NCBI GenBank assembly: GCA_025935155.1
Contig: JAICVV010000035.1
Location: forward strand, 1-11,419
Direction of reading: 5' to 3'
DNA from: Alphaproteobacteria bacterium
Lineage (GTDB): Bacteria > Pseudomonadota > Alphaproteobacteria > Micropepsales > Micropepsaceae
Length of the DNA stretch: 11,419 nucleotides
The translations under genes and the position numbers were made by a program. Positions within the stretch are counted from its first letter, which is position 1. The number at the start of each line of letters is the position of its first letter. A model generated the notes under the pieces. The model made no database searches, was not told the origin of the DNA, and saw only the letters and a list, made by a program, of their open reading frames with translations. Positions 1 through 7,396 of this stretch are shown here, piece by piece.

Positions 1-849
1 GAGGAGCGCCTTTTCGAGGTCGTCCTTGTTGCCGCGGGTAACGTAGAATTTCCCCTGCAAATAGAGGCGGTAGGATTCCGGATCCACACTTCGCGCTCTC
101 AACGGCTTCCCGACAAGCCTCGCACTAAGAGCGGAGGTTACAGAACGCGCGATCTCCTCTTGCAGCGCAAGAACGTCCGTCATCTCGCGATCATAGGATT
201 GCGACCATATCTGGAAGCCATCCGCGCCGCTCACCAGACGCGCGGCGATGCGGACGCGATTCCCGTCTTCGCGAACGCTGCCTTCCAAAACAGCGCGAAC
301 GTTCAGCGCGCGTGCGATCGCCCGCGCATCGAGAGGCTTGGCGGCGATAGCAAAGGAAGAACTCCGCGCCGCGACACGAACGCTTGGAATGCGCGCGAGC
401 GCGTTGATCAATTCGTCTGAAAGCCCGTCGCTGAAGTACCGTTTTGAGGGATCGCCATTCACATTGGCGAACGGCAACACGGCAACCGAGGCCACGGGCG
501 CCTGAATCATGTTCGTCTGATGGTTCAGGTGCTTCGGCCAGAATAATAAAGCCAGGGCGGCGGCAACCGCGACCAACATTACGCCGGACCCGGCAAGGAC
601 AATGTCCTCGCGCGTGGGCTTCAGTACGCTGCCGTGCTCTTTCCGCAGAGCCAGTGCCCAGGCCAGCACAAGCGCAACCGGAAATCCAACCAGCGCACCG
701 ATAATCGCCGCTTGCGGAATCCAGTTCGGCCACGCGAAGGCGCCGGCGGCCAGGGCTGCCGCCTGAATGGTGGCCCATGCGGCTACGGTGTAGCCGACCG
801 TAATGCGATCCAGCCCGCGCCTCCGAATGGTATCGACAATACTATTCAT
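1..849 (-). CDS. TolB/FlgO-domain inner-membrane protein, paralogue 2 (3' end outside window)
   Basis: I translated this frame by hand. It is open from ATG at 849 to base 1 (283 codons) and continues past the edge. The start has GAGGG about 9 nt upstream. Residues 1-20 are a short cytoplasmic lead (MNSIVDTIRRRGLDR). Hydrophobic segments follow at about 21-40, 46-66 and 86-103, and then a TolB/FlgO-like domain from about 120 with VAVLPFANVNGDP, YFSDG, VRVAARSSSFA, LNVRAVLEGSVREDG and GFQIWSQSYDRE. From about 262 it enters a helical stretch (DPESYRLYLQGKFY) that opens the TPR region of its neighbour. The same motifs in the same order occur in the adjacent 600-aa gene, so the two are tandem paralogues. 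In known relatives this domain pair is fused to LuxR, CadC-like or adenylate cyclase modules. None is present here, so the function is unknown. It probably shares a transcript with the gene 23 bp upstream. Confidence 0.85.
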   Translation of the reverse strand, partial: MNSIVDTIRRRGLDRITVGYTVAAWATIQAAALAAGAFAWPNWIPQAAIIGALVGFPVALVLAWALALRKEHGSVLKPTREDIVLAGSGVMLVAVAAALALLFWPKHLNHQTNMIQAPVASVAVLPFANVNGDPSKRYFSDGLSDELINALARIPSVRVAARSSSFAIAAKPLDARAIARALNVRAVLEGSVREDGNRVRIAARLVSGADGFQIWSQSYDREMTDVLALQEEIARSVTSALSARLVGKPLRARSVDPESYRLYLQGKFYVTRGNKDDLEKALL

Positions 850-872
850 CCGCCCATTCCCTCGCGGACGTT

Positions 873-2675
873 TTACTCGCCAGCCTGAAATTCGGTCGCG
901 ATCTCGCGGCGCGCGTCTTCCCAATCCCGGACTTCCGGTTGCGCCCGCAAAGCCTTCCAGCGCGGATCGGCATAGACCTCCGCCGGCAAAGGATTGGTGT
1001 AGGTTACCGGCAGGAATTGCGCTTCGTGCAGATCGACAGCGCGGCGGAACCACATCATCGCCTTGTCCATGTCATCGGTGAGCGCATAGGCGATACCGAG
1101 ATCGTTCGCCGTGATATCGCTGGAGGGGAAGCGCTTCGCGACGGAATCCACGAACTTGCGCGCCGCGGGGTAGTCTTTCTTCGCAACCAGGATGAAGAAC
1201 CGCGCCGCCGCGGTGTAGGGGGAGTCCTCGCCCACCTGCGCGATCAGCCTCGAAAGAATCTGCTCCGCACCTTTCATGTCGTGCTTGCCGAGTGCAATCT
1301 GCACGTTAACCTGCTGCAGATCGGGATTGCCGGGCTGCAGCGCCCAGGCTTGCGCTGCAACCCGCGCCGCCTCGTCGAAGCGACCCTCCCGCATGCGATA
1401 GAGCGCCAGATTGTAGTGATCGATGAAGGAGAGCGGGTCGAGCTTGATCGCCTGCTCTTCCGCCGCCCCGCAGAACTGCGCGAGCCCCATGTAGTCGAAA
1501 AAGATCGCCCGCATGTGCCACACTGCGGCCGAGTTCACGTGCAGCTGCTCGAGGCGCCTCATATCGGCCGCCGCCGCACGCCAGCGCCACTGCAGCAATT
1601 CCACGGTGACGCGCGCCATGATCGCAGTGGGATTGTTCGCATCCAGCGCGAGCGCCTTGTTCACGGCATCAAGCGCCGCTGGCACAGCGCCAGGAACTTG
1701 AAAATCCAGCGCGGCAGTTGCGTGCGCATCGGCGAGCGCCGCAAAACCGTCAGCATATTGCGGAGCCAGTGCGGTCGTGCGGGTAAACAGGTCGATGGCC
1801 CGCAAGATGCCTTCCTTGGTCCGCTGCGCGAAATAGTACTGGCCTTGCAGGTAGGATTTGTACGCCTCCGGATCGATCGGCCGCGGCTTCGGAGCACGGT
1901 TCGCGGCGACGGTGTGCCCGAGAAACCGCTGTGCCACGGCCTCGGTAATCGCGTGGGCAATATCGTCCTGCAGGCTGAGAATGTCCGTGAGATTGCGGTC
2001 GTAGCTCTCGGACCAGATTTGAAACCCGTTCGCAGCATCGACAAGCTCGGCGGCGATGCGGACGCGCTTGCCGTCTTCGCGCACGCTGCCCTCCAGCACC
2101 GCCCGCACATTGAGCGCCCTGGCAATGGCTTTGACATCCACATCCTTGCCACGAAAGGCGAAAGAAGAACTGCGGGCGGCCACCCGCAGCGAAGGCGTGC
2201 GCGCCAATTCGCTGATCAACTGGTCTGCGATGCCATCGCTGAAATAGACCTTCTTGGGATCCCCGCTCAGGTTGGCGAACGGCAGCACTGCTATGGAGGA
2301 CGCAGCAACAACTGGCGTGGAAGAATTCTCCGGAGACGCCGATACATGGTGCCAGCGATAATCGAACGCGAGTTGCACAATCAGCAGCACGGCGACCAAT
2401 CCGATCAGACCGGTGAGCAGCCAGTCCTTGCCCTCAAATGGTTTGGCGGTGCTGGAAGCAGCTGGCGCGCGGCCGTAGTTCAGCCAAGCAAGGACGAGAA
2501 CCAGCGGAAAGCCGATCATGGCGGCCACGATCAGCCAGCGCAGCCCCCATGGCGGCGCATTAAAAGCCGGTAAGGCGATCGAGGCAGCCTGGACCAGAAT
2601 CCAGGCCACCACTGCGTAGGTCGCCCCCACCCGGTCGAGCTTGCGCTCCCGCGCCAGTTCCAGCAGCTGTTCCAT
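873..2675 (-). CDS. TolB/FlgO-domain and TPR inner-membrane protein, paralogue 1
   Basis: The frame is open to a GTG at 2705. I choose the internal ATG at 2675 because GGAGG lies just upstream and because MEQLLELARERKLDRVG aligns with the N-terminus of the paralogue. The product is 600 aa. Hydrophobic segments lie at about 20-40, 45-66 and 87-104, so the N-terminus is in the inner membrane. A TolB/FlgO-like domain follows at about 126-250 (IAVLPFANLSGDP, YFSDGIADQLI, VRVAARSSSFAF, VLEGSVREDGKRVRIAAEL, GFQIWSESYDR). The remainder, about 268-585, is alanine-rich amphipathic helix with TPR spacing (YADGFAALADAHATA; DPLSFIDHYNLALYRMREG; ITANDLGIAYALTDD). No DNA-binding, cyclase or kinase domain is visible. 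The family is usually annotated as a TPR or adenylate-cyclase-like protein; a scaffold or sensor role is inference only. Confidence 0.9.
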   Translation of the reverse strand: MEQLLELARERKLDRVGATYAVVAWILVQAASIALPAFNAPPWGLRWLIVAAMIGFPLVLVLAWLNYGRAPAASSTAKPFEGKDWLLTGLIGLVAVLLIVQLAFDYRWHHVSASPENSSTPVVAASSIAVLPFANLSGDPKKVYFSDGIADQLISELARTPSLRVAARSSSFAFRGKDVDVKAIARALNVRAVLEGSVREDGKRVRIAAELVDAANGFQIWSESYDRNLTDILSLQDDIAHAITEAVAQRFLGHTVAANRAPKPRPIDPEAYKSYLQGQYYFAQRTKEGILRAIDLFTRTTALAPQYADGFAALADAHATAALDFQVPGAVPAALDAVNKALALDANNPTAIMARVTVELLQWRWRAAAADMRRLEQLHVNSAAVWHMRAIFFDYMGLAQFCGAAEEQAIKLDPLSFIDHYNLALYRMREGRFDEAARVAAQAWALQPGNPDLQQVNVQIALGKHDMKGAEQILSRLIAQVGEDSPYTAAARFFILVAKKDYPAARKFVDSVAKRFPSSDITANDLGIAYALTDDMDKAMMWFRRAVDLHEAQFLPVTYTNPLPAEVYADPRWKALRAQPEVRDWEDARREIATEFQAGE

Positions 2676-2765
2676 GCGCCTCCAACTCCGCCTTTTTCTT
2701 AGCACAAGGAGCCGGTAATCAGGTGGAAACTTTGGTCAAAAGTCCCTGAGTTCCAGGCTGTACAG

Positions 2766-2778
2766 CCCCGCAACGGGG
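2766..2778. repeat. Short perfect inverted repeat in the divergent spacer
   Basis: CCCCG-CAA-CGGGG forms a 5-bp stem with a 3-nt loop. It lies just upstream of the extended -10 box of the ferritin-like gene, where an operator could sit. A repeat this short can occur by chance in GC-rich DNA. Confidence 0.3.
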
Positions 2779-2780
2779 TT

Positions 2781-2789
2781 TGCTATAAG
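2781..2789 (+). promoter_or_regulatory. Probable extended -10 promoter for the ferritin-like gene
   Basis: TGCTATAAG matches the extended -10 pattern TGnTATAAT at all but the last base. It lies 40 bp before the ATG at 2830, which would give a leader of about 35 nt. No good -35 hexamer is present at 16-18 bp, as is common for extended -10 promoters. This is the only clear promoter-like string in the 154-bp divergent spacer. Confidence 0.4.
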
Positions 2790-2829
2790 ACGTTCACAGA
2801 GAATCGCGGCATCTCAACCCGGACGAGGC

Positions 2830-3687
2830 ATGGCAGGCGGAACGGTTTACTCAGCAGGCTGGAACCTGGACGACATTCCCTGGGAGCAGTTCGACCCCTC
2901 CAAAGCCGACCCCGGCATGATTGCTGCGGTGAAGGCCGCGGCGATGGTCGAGTACAACGCGCCGGCTTACGTCAGCTATCTCTCGCGCATCTTCGGCGGG
3001 GCCGAAACCAGCATCACGGATTTCCAGCGCTGGGGCGAAGAAGAAGCGCAGCACGGCCTGGCGCTTGGCCGCTGGGCGGAGATGGCCGATCCAACCTGGA
3101 ATTTCGAGCAGGCCTTTGCCCGCTTTCATGCCGGCTACCGGCCTCCGCACTTTGCCAGTGAAGAAACGACGTCCGTCCGCGGCAGCAGGCGCGGCGAGAT
3201 GATCGCGCGCTGCGTGGTGGAGTCCGGCACCTCGTCCTATTACAGCGCCATCCGCGACACGACGGATGAGCCGGTGCTGAAGGAGATTGCCGGCCGCATC
3301 GCGGCGGACGAGTTCCGTCACTACCGGCTCTTCTTCGATACGCTGCATGCGCAGGATGAACCGGAGCTTCCGTTCTGGCGGCGGCTGCTGGTGGCTATCG
3401 GCCGCATCAACGAATCCGGCGATGACGAGCTCGCCTACGCATATTACTGCGCCAATGTGGCGCCTGAAGAAGAGGCGGCGAAGCCTTACATACGCGCGCT
3501 TTATGCCAAACAATCTTTCGCGCGCAGCGGACAAATCTACCGGCGCCATCACATCCGCAAGCTGGTGCAGATGGTGGCCAAGGCCGTGGGCGCAAAACCG
3601 CAGAGCCGCACAACCGAAGCCGCCGCCGCATTGATGTGGCGATTCCTCCAGCTACGCGCCGGACTCACCAGATCGGCGGCGGCTTAG
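2830..3687 (+). CDS. Ferritin-like di-iron carboxylate protein
   Basis: A 285-aa soluble protein with no signal peptide. It shows the ligand set of the ferritin-like four-helix fold: Glu41 (MVEYNAP), Glu72 and His75 (EEEAQH), Glu131 (VVESGTSSYY), and Glu161 and His164 (DEFRH). This E...ExxH...E...ExxH pattern binds two irons in ferritins, rubrerythrins and di-iron oxygenases such as acyl-ACP desaturase. There is no rubredoxin CxxC module, so it is not a classical rubrerythrin. The length and the long C-terminal helical extension (about 200-285) fit the uncharacterised ferritin-like proteins of alphaproteobacteria. The substrate is unknown; oxidase or peroxide-detoxifying activity is inferred from the site. 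The ATG is preceded by a weak GAGG. It is transcribed divergently from the TPR genes and converges on the UrcA gene with a 12-bp gap. Confidence 0.85.
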   Translation: MAGGTVYSAGWNLDDIPWEQFDPSKADPGMIAAVKAAAMVEYNAPAYVSYLSRIFGGAETSITDFQRWGEEEAQHGLALGRWAEMADPTWNFEQAFARFHAGYRPPHFASEETTSVRGSRRGEMIARCVVESGTSSYYSAIRDTTDEPVLKEIAGRIAADEFRHYRLFFDTLHAQDEPELPFWRRLLVAIGRINESGDDELAYAYYCANVAPEEEAAKPYIRALYAKQSFARSGQIYRRHHIRKLVQMVAKAVGAKPQSRTTEAAAALMWRFLQLRAGLTRSAAA

Positions 3688-3699
3688 CACGCCTGGCGC

Positions 3700-4164
3700 T
3701 TAGTACGTCTCGTAGCCGTAACCGTAGGCGTACGATTCGCGCGCATCGCTGATCGCCTCGTTGGCGTGAACCATCGCGTTGCGCATCGCCTCAGGATAAC
3801 AGCGCCGCGCCGACGTCAGCTGATGAAATGGATAGGCCTCACGCAACGTGCCGCACACCGCCCTCGCCGCATAGGCCACGCGACGGCGCAGTTCGTGCGC
3901 GCCCTGCCCGGTGGTTAAATCCAGATCGTCGTACCGCACGCGTTGCGACAGAGAGACTTTCTCGGGCGGCATCGTCAACGATTGCCGTCCGGAATATTCC
4001 TCCTGGAATGCCGCCGGAGGCGGCGCGGTCACAATCACTTCCTCATTCGGAGGACCGTAAGCGCCATAGGAGCCGTATTCCTGTGCCGAAGCCGGCATGA
4101 CTGCAAACAACAGTCCCGCCACGCCGAGGGCGGCAGCAGAACTCAGCAAATGATGACAACGCAT
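3700..4164 (-). CDS. UrcA-family exported protein
   Basis: The frame extends upstream to 4239, but the ATG at 4164 has an ideal AAGGAG 7 nt upstream and begins a signal peptide (MRCHHLLSSAAALGVAGLLF, ending in ASA-Q at about 27/28). The product is 154 aa. The mature N-terminus is Tyr/Gly/Pro-rich. The UrcA signature follows at about 76-104 (RVRYDDLDLTTGQGAHELRR, then the AARAVC cysteine at 104), with the second family cysteine at 122 (RRCYPEA). The two cysteines probably form a disulfide in the periplasm. The C-terminus is a Tyr/Gly tail (YAYGYGYETY). UrcA proteins are small exported proteins of alphaproteobacteria with no established activity. It lies 105 bp downstream of sdhB with its own strong ribosome site and is probably transcribed independently. 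Confidence 0.88.
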   Translation of the reverse strand: MRCHHLLSSAAALGVAGLLFAVMPASAQEYGSYGAYGPPNEEVIVTAPPPAAFQEEYSGRQSLTMPPEKVSLSQRVRYDDLDLTTGQGAHELRRRVAYAARAVCGTLREAYPFHQLTSARRCYPEAMRNAMVHANEAISDARESYAYGYGYETY

Positions 4165-4269
4165 GGGGCATCTCCTTGATGGTTTTCGCCGCCGGCACCC
4201 ATCCAAAAAACGGCTGGCGGCCGCGCCCGGTTCCTTCACCTGACGCTTACGTCATCTGTTCCGCAATGC

Positions 4270-5064
4270 TTACACGCTGCGCTTCACCAGTGCTTCCTTG
4301 ATCTTGCCGATAGCGCGGGCGGGATTCAGGCCCTTGGGGCAGGTTTCCGCGCAATTCATAATCGTGTGACAGCGGTATAACCGGAAGGGATCCTCCAAAT
4401 CGTCCAGCCGCTCGCCGGCATAGTCGTCGCGGCTATCGGCAATCCAGCGATAGGCTTGCAGTAGCGCTGCCGGCCCAAGATACCGCTCCGAATTCCACCA
4501 ATAGCTGGGACACGACGTGGAGCAGCAGGCGCACAGGATGCACTCGTACAATCCATTCAGCTTCGCGCGATCTTCCGGCGTCTGCCGCCATTCCTTTTCC
4601 GGCTCGGCGGTTTTGGTGCGCAGGTACGGACGGATGGACGCGTATTGCGCGTAAAAGTTCGTCATGTCCGGCACGAGGTCTTTCACCACCGGCAGGTGCG
4701 GCAGCGGATAGATGTTCACCGAACCGGAAATATCGGAGATCGCCTTGGTGCAGGCGAGCGTGTTGCCGCCGCCGATGTTCATGGCGCAAGAGCCGCACAC
4801 GCCTTCGCGGCAAGAGCGCCGGAAGGTGAGCGTGGGGTCTATCTCGTTCTTGATCTTGATGAGCGCGTCGAGAACCATCGGACCGCAGGCGGTGAGATCG
4901 ACGCCGTAAGTATCGATGCGCGGGTTGCCACCGCCCTCCGGATCGTAGCGGTAGACTTTGAACTCCTTGGTGCGCTTGCGGCGCTTGCCATCCGGCATGG
5001 TGGCGCGCGGCCAGCGCTTGCCTTTCACGGGCTTGCTGCTTTTGGGAAGAGTGAGCTGAACCAT
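4270..5064 (-). CDS. sdhB: Succinate dehydrogenase iron-sulfur subunit
   Basis: A 264-aa protein of normal SdhB length. It carries electrons from the SdhA flavin to ubiquinone at the cytoplasmic face of respiratory complex II. All three cluster sites are intact by comparison with the family: [2Fe-2S] at Cys85, 90, 93 and 105 ([12 protein letters not shown]); [4Fe-4S] at Cys175, 178, 181 and 242 (CILCACC and ETCPKG); [3Fe-4S] at Cys185, 232 and 238. The quinone-site region (SCPSYWW) and the usual C-terminal [13 protein letters not shown] are present. The ATG at 5064 ([19 protein letters not shown]) is chosen over the upstream ATG at 5175. AAGGGA lies 5 nt before it, the length fits the family, and the upstream extension is low-complexity. 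The organisation is odd because sdhA, normally directly upstream, is missing from this window. Confidence 0.97.
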   Translation of the reverse strand: MVQLTLPKSSKPVKGKRWPRATMPDGKRRKRTKEFKVYRYDPEGGGNPRIDTYGVDLTACGPMVLDALIKIKNEIDPTLTFRRSCREGVCGSCAMNIGGGNTLACTKAISDISGSVNIYPLPHLPVVKDLVPDMTNFYAQYASIRPYLRTKTAEPEKEWRQTPEDRAKLNGLYECILCACCSTSCPSYWWNSERYLGPAALLQAYRWIADSRDDYAGERLDDLEDPFRLYRCHTIMNCAETCPKGLNPARAIGKIKEALVKRSV

Positions 5065-5158
5065 GGGAATCCCTTGTGCTGTCCTGTGGATAGCAAGCCG
5101 CGGGGCCGCCGCCAACCTGCCCTGCGGCGTGGAGGACTTCGGCCTCGCGAATGCGCCT

Positions 5159-5320
5159 TTATGGTGCGGACCCATTGCCTGACGAGCGCGTGGCGCTGGC
5201 GCGCGAAAAGCCGCCGTGCTTCAGGCGGTTGCGATTTTCCGGCTGGCCGCCGCGGCGGCGCTGCGCCGGAAAGCGTCGCACGCTGGCGAACAGGGAGAAA
5301 GGTTCAGCCGCGGCGCGCAT
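5159..5320 (-). CDS. Small ORF with NRNRLKHG motif (possible remnant)
   Basis: ATG at 5320 follows an in-frame TGA and has GGAG 8 nt upstream. The frame ends with TAA at 5159 and gives 53 aa. The middle reads [20 protein letters not shown], closely matching the GxPxGNRNALKHGxYS motif at the N-terminus of many small basic proteins, often in phage-related or accessory DNA. The last 12 residues are Ser/Gly/Ala-rich and unlike the family, so this may be a truncated or decaying copy. It lies 94 bp upstream of sdhB on the same strand, in the place where sdhA would be expected. The function is unknown. The motif is short and the region is very GC-rich, so a fortuitous ORF is possible. Confidence 0.4.
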   Translation of the reverse strand: MRAAAEPFSLFASVRRFPAQRRRGGQPENRNRLKHGGFSRASATRSSGNGSAP

Positions 5321-5714
5321 TCACGCGCTCCGTATGTGGCGGGAAACTAGCGCGAATGAGTCAAAAGTTCCCATTCGAACCTAAAAAAATGGAGGGGTCT
5401 CCCTTCGAATTCCACGCCGTCCCAACATCTGGTTCGTGAATGGAAGCAGACCTCATCGACTAGATTTCGCGGAATCCATCTCCCTCCCCGGCCGGATGCG
5501 CTCGCCACAGGACGTCCTTGCACGCGGAGAGTTTCCAGCGCTGGCGGACGCGTGCGCGACGAATGGCAATCGAACCGGGCCGTGACAAAAGTGTGTGTTC
5601 ATGCGCGCGAGTTTAAGGGCGAAATTGCAGTGGGGAACGACTTTATTTTTCGTGTTGAATTCGCACGCCTTTTCACCGTTAGATGGGGAGCGGCAGATGT
5701 GCAAGCAATCCGCA

Positions 5715-5740
5715 TGGAGTTTCCACTCTGACCCCTATTA
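5715..5740 (+). repeat. Solitary copy of the RAYT-end repeat
   Basis: This copy matches the repeat at the right end of the RAYT element (8701-8726) at 23 of 26 positions in the same orientation. The shared core is GTTTCYAYTCTGACCCC. The left end of the element (7940-7955) carries the same core inverted. No transposase lies next to this copy, so it looks like a REP/MITE-like solo end or the scar of a lost element. Confidence 0.75.
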
Positions 5741-5767
5741 CGATGAACTGACGAAGTGAGAATCTGG

Positions 5768-5802
5768 CGGCCGCGAGCGACGCGCTCGAGTTCACGCGGC
5801 CG
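5768..5802 (-). terminator. Hairpin just past the GLUG gene stop
   Basis: An 8-bp inverted repeat, CGGCCGCG (5768-5775) with CGCGGCCG (5795-5802), encloses a competing inner hairpin, CGAGCG-ACG-CGCTCG (5774-5788). It begins 8 bp after the stop of the minus-strand GLUG gene, where a terminator would lie. There is no T-run on the minus strand after the stem, so it may be an RNA-end-protecting or Rho-associated structure instead. Confidence 0.4.
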
Positions 5803-5809
5803 GTGTCCT

Positions 5810-7246
5810 TCAGTGCTCCCTTGCACTTCGCTTATGGTCCAACGCCTGCCCCGGCGGTGGATTGGCGATGAGATAAGGATAGCCACCATTGATGTTTGGA
5901 TCGCTCGCCCAGACCGCCGGATCGAATCCTTCGGGCAGGCCAGACTTCATCATCGACGTGGTCAAGCCCTTGACTCCGCGCGCATCGCCAAAGGCAGTAC
6001 CGTGCTTATGTCCGCTCGCATCGATGTCCCAGTAGCAATGAAAGGCCGCATCGCCATAGTCACCGGCAAAGCCGCCGGCATTCCCTGATTTGTCCACCTC
6101 CCCCGCCGAATAGGATGTCCTGACAGTGCTCGATACGAGCTGGCCAACAAGGCCGCCAAGGTAGGTATGCGAACCGGCGTGGCTCACAGGGGTCAGAGCG
6201 AAGGAATTCTCGACAGGGCCATTGTCAAATCCTGCAAGACCTCCCGCATACTGTCCGGTTACAGCACCTGCCGCAAAGGAGCGCTCAATAATGCCTTGGC
6301 TTTTTTTCCCGACAAGGCCGCCGCTTTCCCCCGGGCCGCTGACGCTGGCGGTAGAATAAGACAGCCGGATTATCCTGCTGCTGTGCCCAACCAAGCCACC
6401 AACAAAGGTCGCGGTTCTGCCGTTTAGGGAAGCAGAGACCGAACCGGTGGAATAAGCATTGAGGATTTGTCCGGAGTTGGAGCCGGCCAAGGCGCCGACG
6501 AAGGAACCGTCTGTGACGCTGGTCGATACGTTTGCATCGATCAGGCCAATGTCCCGCAAATTGTGACTCGACCCAAACAGGCCGACGTTTCCACCTTCGG
6601 TGTCGGCGATCCTAAGATTCGAGATAGTGTTGTTCAGCCCCTCAAACACACCCTCCAGACGAGGGATGGGCGAACTTGGATAGGTTCCATCCGCCGACGC
6701 GTCGTAATTCTTCGCGAGCGCAAAGTGGCCCTGCGGTCTGGCCGCGATCTCACGGGCCAGGGTGGGCAGATCTGCGGCAAGTGTATAGCGAATTCTGTTG
6801 ATCGTCAGGCGGCTGGATGCATCCCAAAATTGTATGCTTCCCGTGCGCGTAAAGTACAGATCGCGGTTGTACTTGTCGTATGTCAGCGTAAGGCCGGCAT
6901 TCCCCATAACGCTTACCGGCTGCTCGATTCTGATGTCTTGGCCTGCGTTCAATGTCAACGCGGAGGCGCTCGTCCACGACAGCGGCGCAGCGATCACGAT
7001 ATTGTAGGCGTTCACACCAGAACCCGCTGAGTTTACCGTGACATCACCGGCGGCGATAAGGCCGCTCAGGTCGGCGACATTCAGGACAGCTGTTTCCGCT
7101 GTGGGACTGCATACGCCGCCGCTGCAGGTCATATTCTCGGTCGGATCGTTGGAAATCCTCACATCAGCGCTGGCCGGAATGGCGCAAAGGGGCGCAAGGA
7201 GCGCCAACCCTGCGGAAAACCAAGCGACTTGATTGCGTTTTGACAT
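5810..7246 (-). CDS. Exported GLUG-repeat beta-helix-like protein
   Basis: A 478-aa protein. The signal peptide is at 1-28 (MSKRNQVAWFSAGLALLAPL, ending ASA-D), and AAGGG lies 9 nt before the ATG. The mature N-terminal part includes a Cys41/Cys46 pair. Residues about 85-215 resemble the beta-rich segment of filamentous-haemagglutinin-type surface proteins (TLNAGQDIRI, SSRLTINRIRYTL, GHFALAKNYDASADGTY, FEGLNNTISNLRI). Seven GLUG-type turns follow about every 26-32 residues: VGLFG 221, VGALAG 250, VGGLVG 282, SGGLVG 308, AGGLAG 334, LGGLVG 363 and AGGFAG 390. Between several of them are serine-rich spacers such as AYSTGSVS and SYSTASVS. The C-terminus carries DPNINGGYPYL, a usual ending for such proteins. 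It has no TPS secretion domain, autotransporter barrel or sortase signal, and no two-partner transporter gene is nearby. A surface or adhesin role is inference. Confidence 0.85.
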   Translation of the reverse strand: MSKRNQVAWFSAGLALLAPLCAIPASADVRISNDPTENMTCSGGVCSPTAETAVLNVADLSGLIAAGDVTVNSAGSGVNAYNIVIAAPLSWTSASALTLNAGQDIRIEQPVSVMGNAGLTLTYDKYNRDLYFTRTGSIQFWDASSRLTINRIRYTLAADLPTLAREIAARPQGHFALAKNYDASADGTYPSSPIPRLEGVFEGLNNTISNLRIADTEGGNVGLFGSSHNLRDIGLIDANVSTSVTDGSFVGALAGSNSGQILNAYSTGSVSASLNGRTATFVGGLVGHSSRIIRLSYSTASVSGPGESGGLVGKKSQGIIERSFAAGAVTGQYAGGLAGFDNGPVENSFALTPVSHAGSHTYLGGLVGQLVSSTVRTSYSAGEVDKSGNAGGFAGDYGDAAFHCYWDIDASGHKHGTAFGDARGVKGLTTSMMKSGLPEGFDPAVWASDPNINGGYPYLIANPPPGQALDHKRSAREH

Positions 7247-7396
7247 TGGTGTTGGCCCTTCTTGAAATTGGAATTGCGCACAGGAGGCGGCAGAAACTGT
7301 CCAAGATTAAACTGGCAAACGCTTTCAGTCATCACCCTTTACGGTGCAAGCTCCTCTGCAACCCACGACTACACAAACAAGGAACGGAATCGCTCC

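Larger units (their letters stand above)
5321..5809. other. Gene-poor interval with one repeat and one hairpin
   Basis: No convincing protein gene was found on either strand. The minus-strand frames at 5453-5704 and 5599-5889 are Arg/Ser-rich and lack family features or good ribosome sites. A 27-codon plus-strand ORF at 5356-5439 has no ribosome site. The base composition is more AT-rich than the genes around it between about 5340 and 5440 and again at 5620-5720. The supported items are the RAYT-type repeat at 5715-5740 and the hairpin at 5768-5802. Confidence 0.6.

Noticed and set aside
939..2573. Plus-strand open frame of 544 codons
   Set aside because: It is the antisense shadow of the TolB/TPR gene, Arg/His-rich and without domains. 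The minus strand has clear motifs and a ribosome site.
2851..3552. Minus-strand open frame of 233 codons
   Set aside because: It is antisense to the ferritin-like gene, whose metal ligands are all in place on the plus strand.
5087..5115. TTGGCG-17 bp-TATCCA promoter-like pair upstream of sdhB
   Set aside because: The -10 matches only 3 of 6 bases, which is not above chance in this GC-rich stretch.
5383..5402. GGAG-GGGT-CTCC stem with seven T on the minus strand, terminator-like
   Set aside because: The stem is only 4 bp and no minus-strand gene ends just before it.
5404..5425. CTTCGAATTCC string resembling a tRNA T-loop
   Set aside because: No acceptor, D or anticodon stems could be matched around it.
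5356..5439. 27-codon plus-strand ORF beginning MSQKFPFEPKK
   Set aside because: No ribosome site, very short and with no recognisable pattern.
6189..6198. GGGGTCAGAG, like the RAYT left end, inside the GLUG gene
   Set aside because: Only about 10 bp match, the rest diverges, and the stretch encodes a normal GLUG spacer.
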